Assembly: GCA_021018995.1 (NCBI GenBank)
Contig: CM037586.1
Span: 9,403,328-9,467,327, forward strand
DNA length: 64,000 nucleotides
Direction of reading: 5' to 3'
Origin: Chloranthus sessilifolius
Taxonomy: Eukaryota; Streptophyta; Magnoliopsida; Chloranthales; Chloranthaceae
Position 1 is the stretch's first letter. Each line of letters begins with the position of its first letter. Of the stretch, positions 1 to 10,729 are shown piece by piece. A program made the translations under genes and the position numbers. Below the pieces are notes generated by a model that was not told the origin of the DNA, made no database searches, and saw only the letters and a list, made by a program, of their open reading frames with translations.

Positions 1-111
1 TAAAGAATAGCCTAAATACCATATTTATCCTTTTTAAAATTAAATTACTAAATTGCCACCCTCTACCTGTGGTAAGAGTAATTTTAAATCCACCCCTCCA
101 CTTACAAAAAA

Positions 112-732
112 GAATAGTTTTAAATCCACCCACCAAATATTTGAGTTCACCCATGCTGAAAAACATTGACTGCATTGAATCGGACGATGGAGATCGTTTA
201 TCGTCCCAACCTTTTACATAATGAATCTTGAGATCACGGTGGCACTATTAGACGATTGACTGCATTGAATCGGACGATAGAGATCATTTATCGTCCCAAC
301 CTTTCACACGATATATCTTGAGATCATGGTGGCACCATCAGACAGTTGACTACATTGAATTGGACAATGGAGGTCGTTTATCGTCCCAACCATTCACACG
401 ATGGATCTTGAGATCATGGTGGCACCATCAGACGGTTGGTTGCATTGAATCGAATGATGGAGATTGTTTATCTTCCCAACCTTTCACACGATGGATCTTG
501 AGATCATGGTGGCACCATCAGATGGTTGATTTTTTATTTTATGTGGTACACACAAAAAAAATGACCTTAAAATTAATTTTAACCGTGTACGTGATGTTAA
601 GGTCACTTTTATGAAATGTGTGCCACGAAATAGAACACTAATCGTCTAATGGTATGCCTAAACGATCTCCATCGTCTTATTCAATGCAATCAATGTGTTA
701 TAGCATGAACTTAAAGATTCAGTGGATGGAAG
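112..732. mobile_element. Hairpin (foldback) MITE with an amplified arm
   Basis: The left arm begins with a 'ttaaatccacccac' type end and contains the words 'gcattgaatcg', 'gatcttgagatcatggtgg' and 'caccatcagacgg'. The same words return in inverted order at about 640-732, around a core with 'gtgaccttaaaattaa'. This is the layout of a non-autonomous hairpin transposon. The left arm is expanded by a 90-bp tandem repeat (166-525). No coding capacity is visible; the open frame across it is just the translated repeat. The same family recurs at 971, 2975, 4020, 46840 and 59755. Superfamily is uncertain; the ends recall Mutator-like MITEs, but I could not fix a target duplication. Confidence 0.7.
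166..525 (+). repeat. Four 90-bp tandem units inside a MITE arm
   Basis: The word 'ttgactgcattgaat' or a close variant starts at 166, 256, 346 and 436, and the next unit boundary falls at 526, so the period is 90 bp with no length change. Each unit holds one copy of the arm segment from the 'gcattgaatcg' word to the 'caccatcagacgg' word. Units differ from each other by only a few bases. Confidence 0.9.
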
Positions 733-970
733 CAGACGCGGTTAGGCAATCCAATTCTTAAAAATAGGTCTTGAATCATATAAGAAATTAGAGGGACGAG
801 TATTTTGAGTGGAGCACGTAGATTGAAGGTTTTCTTTTCAAGAATAATTGCATCGTTTGCCACATATCCTCCATTGGTTGAGTATTCGTTCAAAAGTTGG
901 CATGCTTTAATGGGGGAATCACCCATCTGATGAGTTTTGAATCTAATGGGTGAATGAAGGGCCTTTTAGA

Positions 971-1378
971 AGAGTACCTTTAAATCCACCCACTGAATCT
1001 TTAAGTTCACCCACGTTGAAACACGTTGATTGAATTGAATCGAACAATGGAGATCATTTATCCTCCCAATCTTTCACATGATGGATCTTGAGATCATGAT
1101 CGTACCATTAGACGGTCAGTATTTTATTTCACGTGGCACACATCTCAAAAAAGTGACTTTAACATGACATGCATGCTTAAAATTGATATTAAGGTCACTT
1201 TTAGGGGTGTGTACCACATGAAATAAAAAGTCGACCATCTGATGGTACACCCATGATCTAAAGATCGATCTCATGAAAGATTGGGACGATAAAAAATCTC
1301 CATCGTTTGATTCAATGCAGTTGATGTGTTTCAGCGTGGGTGAACACAGATTTTGTGGGTGGATTTAAAGGTACTCCT
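971..1378. mobile_element. Hairpin MITE, near-complete
   Basis: Left end 'agagtacctttaaatccacc' is mirrored by 'ggtggatttaaaggtactcc' at the right end, and the inverted match continues inward over roughly 150 bp on each side. The core holds 'aaaaagtgactttaac' and its inverse 'attaaggtcacttttag'. The element sits next to a 59-bp tandem repeat whose 'gaatgaagggccttttaga' word lies on both sides of it. This is the best-preserved copy of the family in the window. Confidence 0.8.
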
Positions 1379-1381
1379 TTA

Positions 1382-1500
1382 GAATAGTGGTAAATTATAA
1401 TGGTATGACTTGTAAATAAAGGTGAATGAAGGGCCTTTTAGAATGGTGATAAACTTTAATGACATGACTTGTAAATATAGATGAATGAAGGGCCTTTTAG
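1382..1500. repeat. Two 59-60-bp tandem units
   Basis: Units at 1382-1440 and 1441-1500 share 'tatgacttgtaaata' or a close variant, then 'gaatgaagggcctttta'. A third copy of the last word lies at 952-968, left of the neighbouring MITE, so the MITE appears to have entered this repeat. Confidence 0.75.
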
Positions 1501-1747
1501 AATGGTGGTATTTTTAAAATATTGGTTTCATTAAGGGCAAAATAGGCTTTCCGTTCATAAACTCACGGCTAGTTAATGGTAGGGGGTTATATGAAACAGA
1601 AACACAAAAGTAGGGGCTGCAGAATAAATACCTATAACTCAGGGGGTTCGTATATGCAAAAAACCCTACCAAAAACACTCTTAACTCCTCCCTAAAGTAT
1701 AGAATCCCTTTTTCAATGAAAATACGTAAATAATGGTATCCAAATAA
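1501..1747. other. No gene seen
   Basis: AT-rich sequence without a convincing open frame, splice pattern or repeat. Confidence 0.5.
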
Positions 1748-1952
1748 GTTCTCTTTCCTTCCTTATTTTTAGCTTATTCAAATAAGCCCACAAATTTAAG
1801 AGAATTAACAATTTTGTCATAAAAGTTCTCTTTCCTAATGCCTTCAAAGAAACCTACAAAGTTAAGAAAATTAACAACTTTGCCAGAAAAGTTATCTTTT
1901 CTAGCACCTTTAAAGATACCCACAAAGTTAAGAGAATTAACAATTTTGCCAT
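1748..1952. repeat. 66-bp tandem repeat, about three units
   Basis: The word 'cccacaaatttaagagaatt' or a close variant begins at 1787, 1853 and 1919, exactly 66 bp apart, separated by variants of 'gttctctttcctaatgcc'. The first unit is partial. Confidence 0.8.
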
Positions 1953-1983
1953 ATAATATTTGACTTGCTTTGATATCAAATTC

Positions 1984-2620
1984 CCTTATGTGGAAGATTG
2001 GGCAGAAAAACGATCTCCATCAACTAATACAAAGAGTCGATGGTTTTTTGCATAGATGCCCTCTAAGATTTCATGGGTGTTAAGTTACCCAAATAATAAT
2101 TTATTAACATGTTGAAACCCTTTGAGCCACAATTAATGTACCCCTAATCAAATTTTCTCATCTTACGTAATTGATTTTCGACTTTTCTCACCTAAAATCG
2201 AAATCAGATTCGATCTGAACCGATTTTTGGATCGATTGGGGTTGGTTCAATTAGTTAGGTTTTTTGGACGGGTTCGGATTTCGGTTCAAAACTTACACCC
2301 ATACGAGGGTAAGATCATAGTCTCAAGAACTATTCTACGAAAGATTAGGTGAAAAACGATCTCCATTGCCTAATTCCAAGCAATCATGGATTTGAATGGG
2401 GTGCAATCACCATTTTATTATTTTAAGCTACTTTCTCAGTTTTCTCATACTACCTAATAAATTTTCGATTTTCTCCCCCAAAAATCGAAACGAGTCCAGA
2501 ATAGGTTCATTATTGATTTTCGAGTCTGTTTGGACCAGTTCGATTCGCCGATTTTCAGGCCAGGTTTGAGTTTTGAGTCAAAACTTGGACCCCTATGTAT
2601 GGGTGGACATTACTATTCAT
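1984..2620. repeat. Two diverged copies of a ~300-bp segment with a MITE arm
   Basis: About 1984-2305 and 2333-2600 run in parallel. Each opens with a MITE arm fragment (a 'gaagattggg' variant, then 'aaaaacgatctccat'), passes through 'ttttctcatcttacgtaat' or a diverged form, and ends in 'ggttcaaaacttacaccc' or a diverged form. They are an old direct duplication that includes part of the hairpin MITE. Confidence 0.6.
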
Positions 2621-2974
2621 ATTTTTAATAATAATTAATAAATACGTAGGGTATGAAAATTTGAAGCCTTAGTTACATTAGTTATTATAAAATTAAAGTA
2701 GAAATTAACAATTAAGAAAATTTTATTAAACATATATAATTAGTATATCATCGAATTAATCAAACGTGATAGGATAGAAACATGTATCTATAGTCAGTTC
2801 TACAAAATACTCGAATCAATATAATATTTAACAATAATTGTTATTAGTTTTTTAGTGATTGACTGATAATATACGATTATGATTTTATACGATCAGTCAA
2901 TTTTAACTCATAATTAAAATCATCTTTGATCAAACTATTTCATTTTACGGTGTCCACGTGCAACACACATGCAC
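2621..2974. other. AT-rich stretch, no gene seen
   Basis: Low-complexity AT-rich sequence. No coding signal, splice pattern or element end was recognised. Confidence 0.5.
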
Positions 2975-3515
2975 TTCTTAAATATGTTTGAACCGCATTT
3001 AAAGTTCAGCCAGTTAGACCTGATCAAACCATAGAAATTGGGCATGCCAATTAAGATCCCACCTCCAAACATACCTTTAAATATTCCAATTGAATCTTTG
3101 AGAGCGCCCATGTTAAAACCCATTGACTGCTTTGAAATGGATGATAACAGTGTTTTTCGTTCTAATCTTTCACACACTTGATCTTGAGATTATGGGCGTT
3201 CCATCAGACGGACAGATATTGATTTGACGTGCACAAATTTCAAAGTGACCTTAAAATCAAATTTAAACGAGATGAATGACAGGTGATTTTATTAAAATGT
3301 GATTTTACTTTTAATTAACTATGCCCACCGAATCTATTAAGGCACCATGTTAAAATCAATTGACAGTTTTGAACTAAATGATGGAGAATTTTTTTATTCC
3401 AACTTTTCACACACTTGATCTCGAGATAATGGGCATGCCATCAAATGGTCAGGCATTGATTTGATGTGACACAGATCATAAAAAAAGTGACCTTAAAATT
3501 AAATTTGGTGTCAAT
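2975..3515. mobile_element. Hairpin MITE, two arms in direct orientation
   Basis: Two copies of the family's left arm lie head to tail (about 3045-3270 and 3318-3515). Each carries 'cacacacttgatct', a 'gattatgggcg' or 'gataatgggcat' word, a 'ccatcagacgg' variant, 'attgatttgacgtg' and 'gtgaccttaaaat'. The inverted right arms are missing, so this is a rearranged copy. Confidence 0.6.
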
Positions 3516-4019
3516 ATCTCGAAAATGAACAAATCTCTAGAAAATGAGTATTTCTTTCAAGTCAAAGTGCAAGATACAATTTATCAAAATTATCTTACAA
3601 GGTCGTAGATATCCCAAAACATTAAATACGAGACTACGGATGATGAAGACGATAAAATCCTCAAGAAAGTTAAAGTTGAGAAGGAATAGATACCCATTTT
3701 CGATTTAATTGAAATTTCTAGATTATACTTATTTGTTAGTTTTTATTTTCTTTCTTTATATTCTATAGTTGACAATATAAGTTATATATATATTTTTTAT
3801 TAAATTTTTTATAATTTTAAATTATACATAATAAAGACATAAGAAACATAATAATAAATATTTTTTTTTGTCTTTACTAAATTATAAAACATAGTAACGA
3901 ATGCTTGAAATACTATATTTTTTTATGTTCAAATCACCCGATAGATGTCTAAAAATAAAATTCGATCATTTAAGGTCCTAATATCCACGTGCATTTGCAC
4001 GTGCCTTTTAACTAGTCGT
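3516..4019. other. AT-rich stretch, no gene seen
   Basis: Strongly AT-rich with short A and T runs. A short lysine-rich translation near 3590-3690 has no recognisable family. Confidence 0.5.
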
Positions 4020-4290
4020 TCTGAAAGTTCATGTTAGAAAACTCACTTTGGAAGAAGTCCAGTTTTTATTTCAACCTTTCATGACCCACATATCATATTG
4101 TCAGATGTTGAGCACACCGAGCACATTCCCAAAGTGACCGTAATCATTGATGTTGTAGTATATTGTGATCACGAATGTGTGCCATTTGGAATCAGCGTGA
4201 TATGTTAGCCATGATCTCAAGATCTAATGTGTTCAATATTAGGACAAAAAATTACATCTATCATCCTATTCAAGGCAAAAGGTGTGAGTG
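4020..4290. mobile_element. Hairpin MITE, diverged copy
   Basis: The left half holds 'caacctttcatgacccac' and 'cccaaagtgaccg'. The right half holds the inverse set: 'gtgtgccatttggaatcag', 'gccatgatctcaagatcta', then 'atctatcatcctattcaa'. This is the same hairpin layout as at 971-1378, but more diverged. Confidence 0.55.
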
Positions 4291-4476
4291 GTGGAACGGG
4301 TTGCCCAAGAATCTTTAGTTCCACCATTTCAACCAGTTTCCCCTTTCGCACCATCTCTCAATCCAAAACCACAAGTATAAGGTTTCGCTCTCTCCTCAAG
4401 CGTGGCCACTCCAAATTCATAAGCATTAGTTGTATCCATGCGCTCACTGGAATATATTGGTGCAGATAAATAAATA

Positions 4477-5215
4477 TGTTAGGAATTCTACCCACACTAC
4501 GAACTCTCTATTGCGATGAATGCGAAAAAATAAGAAGATTCAGGCAAAAAATAATCACAAGCACAACACAAAGATTTACGTGGTTCACCCAATCGAGGGC
4601 TACGTCCACGGGGGTATATGCACTATTTTAATGAATGTTTACAGCACACACTCTCTTCTCTCTAGTGTAAACTCAATCAAAATCTAGCACGATCTTCAAC
4701 AATAAATCCGTTGTTAAACCAGGGACGCAGTTTTTCAAATAACAGAGAAGTGATCTGCTGGAATATAATCATGATTCTGACCTAAGAACAGCTTCAATCG
4801 GATCTTCAATCCCTAAGCTATTCTTCAATATTTTTCTCACAAATTATTCTCACATTTCTCACATAAAACTTTCACCAAGCTCTATCGAGATGCCTTGAGG
4901 AACTTTCTGCAAATACGCTCCAAGCCCCTTTTAGAAACGTACTCACAAATCTCTTAGAACTTCCAAGTTTTCAAAACACTTCCAAATAAGTCTCCTAATC
5001 ACATTAGGAAACCTTGGCTAAAGTAAACTTCCAAAAATAGCCAATAAAGTAAAACTTGAGAATCTGCATCCGGCCATTAGTCAATCGATTGACTTTCCAA
5101 CGTCAATCGATTGACTTTCCAACGTTAATCGATTGACATCGACCAACAGTCAATCGATTGACTTTTCGACATTGATCGATTGACACCGGTGGTTGGGATT
5201 TAACCTTATTCAACA
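4477..5215 (-). repeat. Copia LTR (3' LTR of the minus-strand element)
   Basis: 739-bp direct repeat of 9221-9923. It carries a run of TCAATCGATTGA-type palindromes at 5081, 5103, 5125, 5150 and 5172. Confidence 0.95.
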
Positions 5216-5463
5216 GTCTCCACCAACGTTTCATCCCCAACCACGACACTGCCTTAATGGGCATCAACATCTTCGACAAGCGTTAATCAAGTTTAGGCAA
5301 TGCCTAAACTTATTATGCGTAACCGGCTTGGTCAACATGTCCGCTGCATTTTCTTTTGTATCAATCTTTTCAATCGATATTTTCTCATCTTCTATCATAT
5401 CCTTGATAAAACGATACCGAACATCTATATGTTTTGTTCTAGTATGAAAGACGTGGTTCTTTG

Positions 5464-8400
5464 CTAGGTAATGGCACTTTGACTGTCATAGAAGATATCG
5501 GTGCTCTCATCAACCTCACCAAATTCACTGACCAAACCTTTAAGCCATGAGGCTTCCTTAGCCGCCTCAGTAGCCACTATATACTCGGCCTCTGTAGTTG
5601 GCAACGCAATTATCCCTTGAATCATTGACTTCCAACTAATTGCTCCACCTGCCAAGATGAACACGTACCCCGTGGTAGACCTTCTTCTATCAAGATCACC
5701 AGTATAGTCAGAATCGACGTACCCGTAGAGATCCAACTTGCTTGTATCTCCACCTTCAAACATCAAACCATGTTCAACTGTACCTTTCAGATATCTCAAT
5801 ATCCATTTCACTGCAAGCCAATATTTCTTACCCGGATTCGACATATACTTGTAAACCACACTCAAGGCCTGTGCTAAATCTGGACGTGTACTCACCATGG
5901 CATACATCAAACTCCCTACGGCATTTGCATACAGAATATTTTTCATATATTCTCTTTCTTTATGTGTGGACAGACTCATCTTCTTTGTGAGTTTAAAATG
6001 CTCTGCTATAGGAGTTGATACAAGCTTGCCATCACTCATATTGTATTTCTCAAGGAGCTTTTGGATAAAGGTCCTTTGAGTTAGCCAAAGTCTCTTCTTC
6101 TCACGATCCCTCATGATTTCCATACTTAGGATCTTATTTGCGAAACCAAGATCCTTCATCTCAAACTTCTAGCTCAATGATTGCTTCAGCTTGTTGATTT
6201 CAACCTTGCTTCTTGCTGCTATCAACATATCATCTACATAGAGAATTAGAAAGATTCGCTCCCTTTTACCATACTCTTTCTAGTAGACACAACAATCATA
6301 CTGTCCCCTTTGATACCCTATGCCAAGCATATATGAATCAAACTTTCTGTATCACTGCCTGGGTGCCTGCTTGAGACCATACAAGGATTTCTTCAATCTG
6401 CAAACGAGAGATTCTGACCTTCTGCTTCAAATCCTTCTAGCTGTTTCATATAAATTTCTTCCTGAAGATCTCCATGGAGAAAAGTTATTTTCACATCCAT
6501 CTGTTCTAGTTCGAGGTCTTTCTGAGCAACTACTGCCAACAACGTGCGAATCGATATGTGCTTCACAATCGGAGAAAATCTCATTATAATCGATACCCTC
6601 TTTCTGAGAAAACCCCTTTGCAACTAGCCTTGCCTTAAACTTTGGAGTTTCACTCTTGTCACCTTCTTTCTTTCGAAAGACTCATTTACAATCGATGGCT
6701 CTCTTCCCTTTAGGAAGTTTCATGAGATCCCAAGTCTCATTCTTCAAAAGTGACTGCCATTCTTCTTCCATAGCTAACTGCCACTTTACTGCATCTGTAT
6801 CCACCCGAGCTTCTGGAACTGTGCTTGGTTCTCCATTCTCTGTGATAAGTGTAAGTGTTAAAGGAACCATGTCCTTAAACTTTTCAGGACGTTTCTTCAT
6901 CCTCTATGATCTTCTCAAGGTAATCTGAACCGGTACCTGGGACTGCAAGTCTTGAGAAATTGTGTCATCTTCATTATCTTTCTCATTTTGCTCATGCCTT
7001 TCAACATCAACTTGTACTTGAGGTTCATTAGATGACTGAGGTTTATCTTCCGCCTTTTTCATTGAAAACTCATCTTCGTTGAAAGTAACATCTCTTTCAA
7101 CTATCACTTTGTGAGATTGTGTATCCCACAAATGATAACCCTTGACTCCTTCACCATAGCCAATCAAGACACACTTTTTAGATTTTGGATCGTTCACTTC
7201 CCTGCAGTAATGCATAAGTCACACATCCAAACACCCTCAAGTGAGAGTAGCTCCCGTATCTTTCATACCAAACCTCATCTGCAGTTTTCGAGTTCAATGC
7301 CGCTGAAGGTGACCGGTTGGCCAAGTAACATGTCGTGTTCACTGCCTCTACCCAGAACCCATGACTCAAGCCGGAATGATTCAACATACACTGTGATTTT
7401 TCTAATAGTGTTCTGTTCATCCACTCTGCTACACCATTTTGGTGAGGATTTCCAGGAACTGTTAAGTGCCTAACAATCCCTTGATTTTCACAGTAAGCCT
7501 TGAACTCTGATGACAAGTATTCTCCACCATTATCTGATATGAGAATCTTCACCTTTCTGTCAGTCTACTTTTCAACCATACTCTGCCACTGCCTGAATTT
7601 CTGAAACACATCTGATTTATTTTTAATCGGATACACCCAAACTTTCCTGGAGTAGTCATCTATAAATGACACAAAGTAGTTGGCTCCACCTACTGAAGTG
7701 ACTTTAGCCGGCCCCTTACATCTGAATGTATGTAATCAATCAACCCCTTCGAAGTGTGTTATTCAGTAGAGAAACTGACTTTCTTCTGTTTTCCAAAGAT
7801 ACAATCTTCACAAAAATTCAATTTCTAAGTTTGAATTTCATAAATCGCCTTATTCTTTATGAGCTCTGTCAGCCCACGTTCACTCATGTGACCAAACCTT
7901 TTATGCCACAAAACTGAGAGGTTCTTAAAATCTTTTGTGGTCGCAACACTACTGTCGCTGATTGTGTTGCTTACTAAAGTATACAAATTCCCTATCTGTT
8001 CACCTTTCATCAAGGTCATAGCACCACGTACAACCTTTAGTTTATCGGATTCTAGAATTACTCGACATCCTATCTCATCCAATGCTCCCAACGAGATCAG
8101 ATTTTTCTTTAGATCAGGCATATGCCTAACCTCAGTAAGAGTGCGAACACAGCCATCAAACTCTTGATTCTGATCGAACCGATACCCACTACTTCATATA
8201 CATTGTCATTCTCTATTAAAATCGTCCTACCATTGGCTACCTTATACTGGTCAAACCAATCCCTGTACGAACACATGTGATACGATGCCCCTGAATCTAG
8301 GATCCATCTATCATCAAATTGACTGGAGCTTAACAATGCACACAATAGGTCTTCACCGGAATCTGACTTAGCAACACTATCCTGTTGCGAAGTCGCTTCA

Positions 8401-9194
8401 TCACCCTTATTATTATTTAATCTCTGCTTGTAATATTTACGAATACGTCCAGATTGCTTACAGAAGTAACATATACTATCATTTCTGTCACCCCTAGATT
8501 TGGATCTGTTGTTTCCTCTCGTTGATTTATTATCTCCTCTGGATTTGTCTCTTTTGCGATCATGATTTCAACCCCTTTCACTTAAGAGACTAATCCCTTC
8601 GGAGTTAGATTCAGGCTATTTTCTCAATTCGTCGAAAAGAAGTGCAGCAGTCACTTCTTTGATGACAATAGTATCTTTACCATAAATTAAAGTGGTAACC
8701 AGGCGCACATAAGATGGTGGCAATGAGGTGAGCAAGAGAAGTGCGAGATCTTCTTCTTCAAGTTTCACCTCAATGCTCAATAGTTCACTAACTATTTTAT
8801 TAAACGAATTTAAATGATCATGAATACGCGTACCAGCCTTCATACGAAGGGTGTAGAGTTGCTTCTTCATGAAGAGTCGGTTGGACAACGATTTTGTCAT
8901 GTAGAGAGATTCCATCTTCTTCCACAGATCTACGGCCATCTTCTCGTGAAGAACATTGTACAGAACTTCATCGGACAAGTACAATCGGACAGTGCTTACG
9001 ACCCTCTTATCAATAGAGTTTCACTCTTCATCAAACATCTCTGCCTTCTTCCCCATCTCTTTTCCAAATAGGGCATCATCAATGCCTTGTTGGACAAGGA
9101 GATCTGTGACCTTGATTTGTCACAAAGCAAAGTTATTCTTCTCAGAAAACTTCTCCACCTCAAATCGTGCATTTGAGACCTTCATCGCCATTAT
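5464..9194 (-). pseudogene. Copia gag-pol coding region (fossil)
   Basis: Visible landmarks, from the 5' side on the minus strand: a UBN2-type gag segment around 8616-8984; a cysteine-rich stretch near 8430-8490 where a zinc knuckle is expected; the protease signature ILDSGASYHMC near 8270-8300; the GAG-pre-integrase and integrase core around 7178-8120, including GVAEWMNRTLLEKS; a reverse transcriptase segment around 6393-6900; and the RNase H region 5464-6159 with GSLMYAMVSTRPDLAQA and TTEAEYIVATEAAKEA. The reading frame is interrupted in several places, so it is a fossil and not a working polyprotein. Confidence 0.92.
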
Positions 9195-9220
9195 AGCGTA
9201 AACCTCGCTCTGATACCACT

Positions 9221-9923
9221 TGTTAGGAATTCTACACACACTATGAACTCCCTATTGCGATAAATGCAGAAAAATAAGAAGATTCAGGCAAAAAATAATC
9301 ACACACACAATACAAAGATTTACGTGGTTCACCCAATCGAGGGCTACGTCCATGGGAGTATATGCACTATTTTAATGAATGTTTATAACGCACACACACT
9401 CTCTTCTCTCTAGTGCAAACTCAATCAAGATCTAGCACGATCTTCAACAACAAATCCGTTGTTAAACCAAGGATGCAGTCCTTCAAATAACAGAGAAGAG
9501 ATCTGCTGGAATATAATCACGATTCCGACCCAAGAACGACTTCAATCGGATCTTCAATCCCCAAGCTATTCTTCAATACTTTTTCTCTCAAAGTATTCTC
9601 ATACATTTCTCACATAAAATTTTCACCAAGCTCTATCGGGATGCCTTGAGGAACTTTCTGCAAAGACGCTCTAAGCCCCTTTTAGAAACGTATCTCACAA
9701 ATCTCTTATAACTTCCAAGTTTTCAAAACACTTCCAAATAAGTCTCCTAATCACATTAGGAAACCTTGGCTAAAGTAAACTTCCAAAAATAGCCAATAAA
9801 GTAAAACTTGCGGGTCTGCATCTGCCCATCAGTCAATCGATTGACATCGATCAACAATCAATCGATTGACTTTTCGACGTCAATCGATTGACACCGGTGG
9901 TTGGGATTAAACCTTATTCAACA
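9221..9923 (-). repeat. Copia LTR (5' LTR of the minus-strand element)
   Basis: 703-bp partner of 4477-5215. TCAATCGATTGA-type palindromes start at 9833, 9858 and 9880, fewer than in the other LTR. The primer-binding site lies immediately beside it at 9203-9220. Confidence 0.95.
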
Positions 9924-10729
9924 AAATAAACCAACAAGTACCTGAATCACCAATGGGTGTTATCGTGTAATAGACAATACGTGATGAATCGTTGTTGTAC
10001 ATAGATTTATAATCTTAAGTTGAGGCACAAATCGAGAAGTACGTAAATCAACTAGTGGCCGCCTCCAGAATGCAACAACTTACAAATATGATCTCCAGTC
10101 GAGCAGGGACGAGTAAGAATTGCAAAAATTTCCTCGTTAAGCGAGGTAGCAAATCCAAGATTTGCACCGGCTCCCCCTTGTCCTCGCAAAGGCATGCACG
10201 TGCGCACACGACCAATTAAATGGTTTCCTGACGAGTCTACCTTGATTGACTCCGCCCATGTGTGCGTGAGCTTCCTCTAATGATTTCTCAAAAACTAGAG
10301 TATAAGGGTTTATATATAAGCACAAGCAAGTTCTTATCTCTTTCCAACATGGGGCTAAAAACTAGTAAGCGAAAGAGAGTAGCATATAAGAGAGAGGAGA
10401 AACATTGAAAGCCCCAACTTTATTTAAGAATACAACAACAGAGTGTGCATACTCTAGCACCAAATACCACAATAGTTTCAATCAACAATGTCCACTCCAC
10501 CATATTCGTTGAGATCCGAGAGATGAAAGTCACCAAGTATGGCATTAAATTCTTATTCAACCATTATGTTACCAGTCTTCGCATCCCTCTATATAATATG
10601 CAGCTGGTGTTGGTTTAATAAGTACTATCTTCAATCTCTAGGAGAATTGAATAAGTGGTCGATGTGGTTGCAGCTCTCGCATCTACTCAGATGAAGAAAG
10701 AAGTCGTAGATGATACATAGGGATGTGAT
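9924..10729. other. Sequence between two elements, no gene assigned
   Basis: A TATA-like string 'gtttatatataagcac' near 10308 is followed by an 'aaactagtaagcgaaagaga' stretch, which could be a promoter or an old LTR. A short plus-strand frame near 10489-10615 is open but has no family I recognise. Confidence 0.4.

Larger units (their letters stand above)
4477..9923 (-). mobile_element. Copia LTR retrotransposon (minus strand), both LTRs and target duplication present
   Basis: The element runs from a TGTTAGGAATTC start to a TTATTCAACA end and is flanked by the same five bases, AAATA, at 4472-4476 and 9924-9928. Reading on the minus strand the order is 5' LTR (9221-9923), a primer-binding site of the initiator-Met type (TGGTATCAGAGC, within 9203-9220), gag (about 8430-9194), protease (8109-8345), integrase (about 7178-8120), reverse transcriptase (about 6160-7000), RNase H (5464-6159), 3' LTR (4477-5215). 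This gag-PR-INT-RT-RH order defines Copia; the Tork lineage is my guess. The element is broken, with several breaks. The first 150 bases of the two LTRs differ at roughly 6% by eye, so it is of moderate age. Confidence 0.95.

Noticed and set aside
318-614. 98-codon frame with a repeated RSWWHHQTV peptide
   Set aside because: It is the translation of the 90-bp MITE tandem repeat; there is no independent coding evidence.
4291-4471. Possible host exon left of the Copia element, continuing at 9929
   Set aside because: The minus-strand frame ends ELKILGQPVPPLTP and looks protein-like, but it has an internal stop and no family that I can name.
10308-10322. TATA-like promoter upstream of the hAT element
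   Set aside because: Only the TATA-like string supports it; no gene or LTR end follows.
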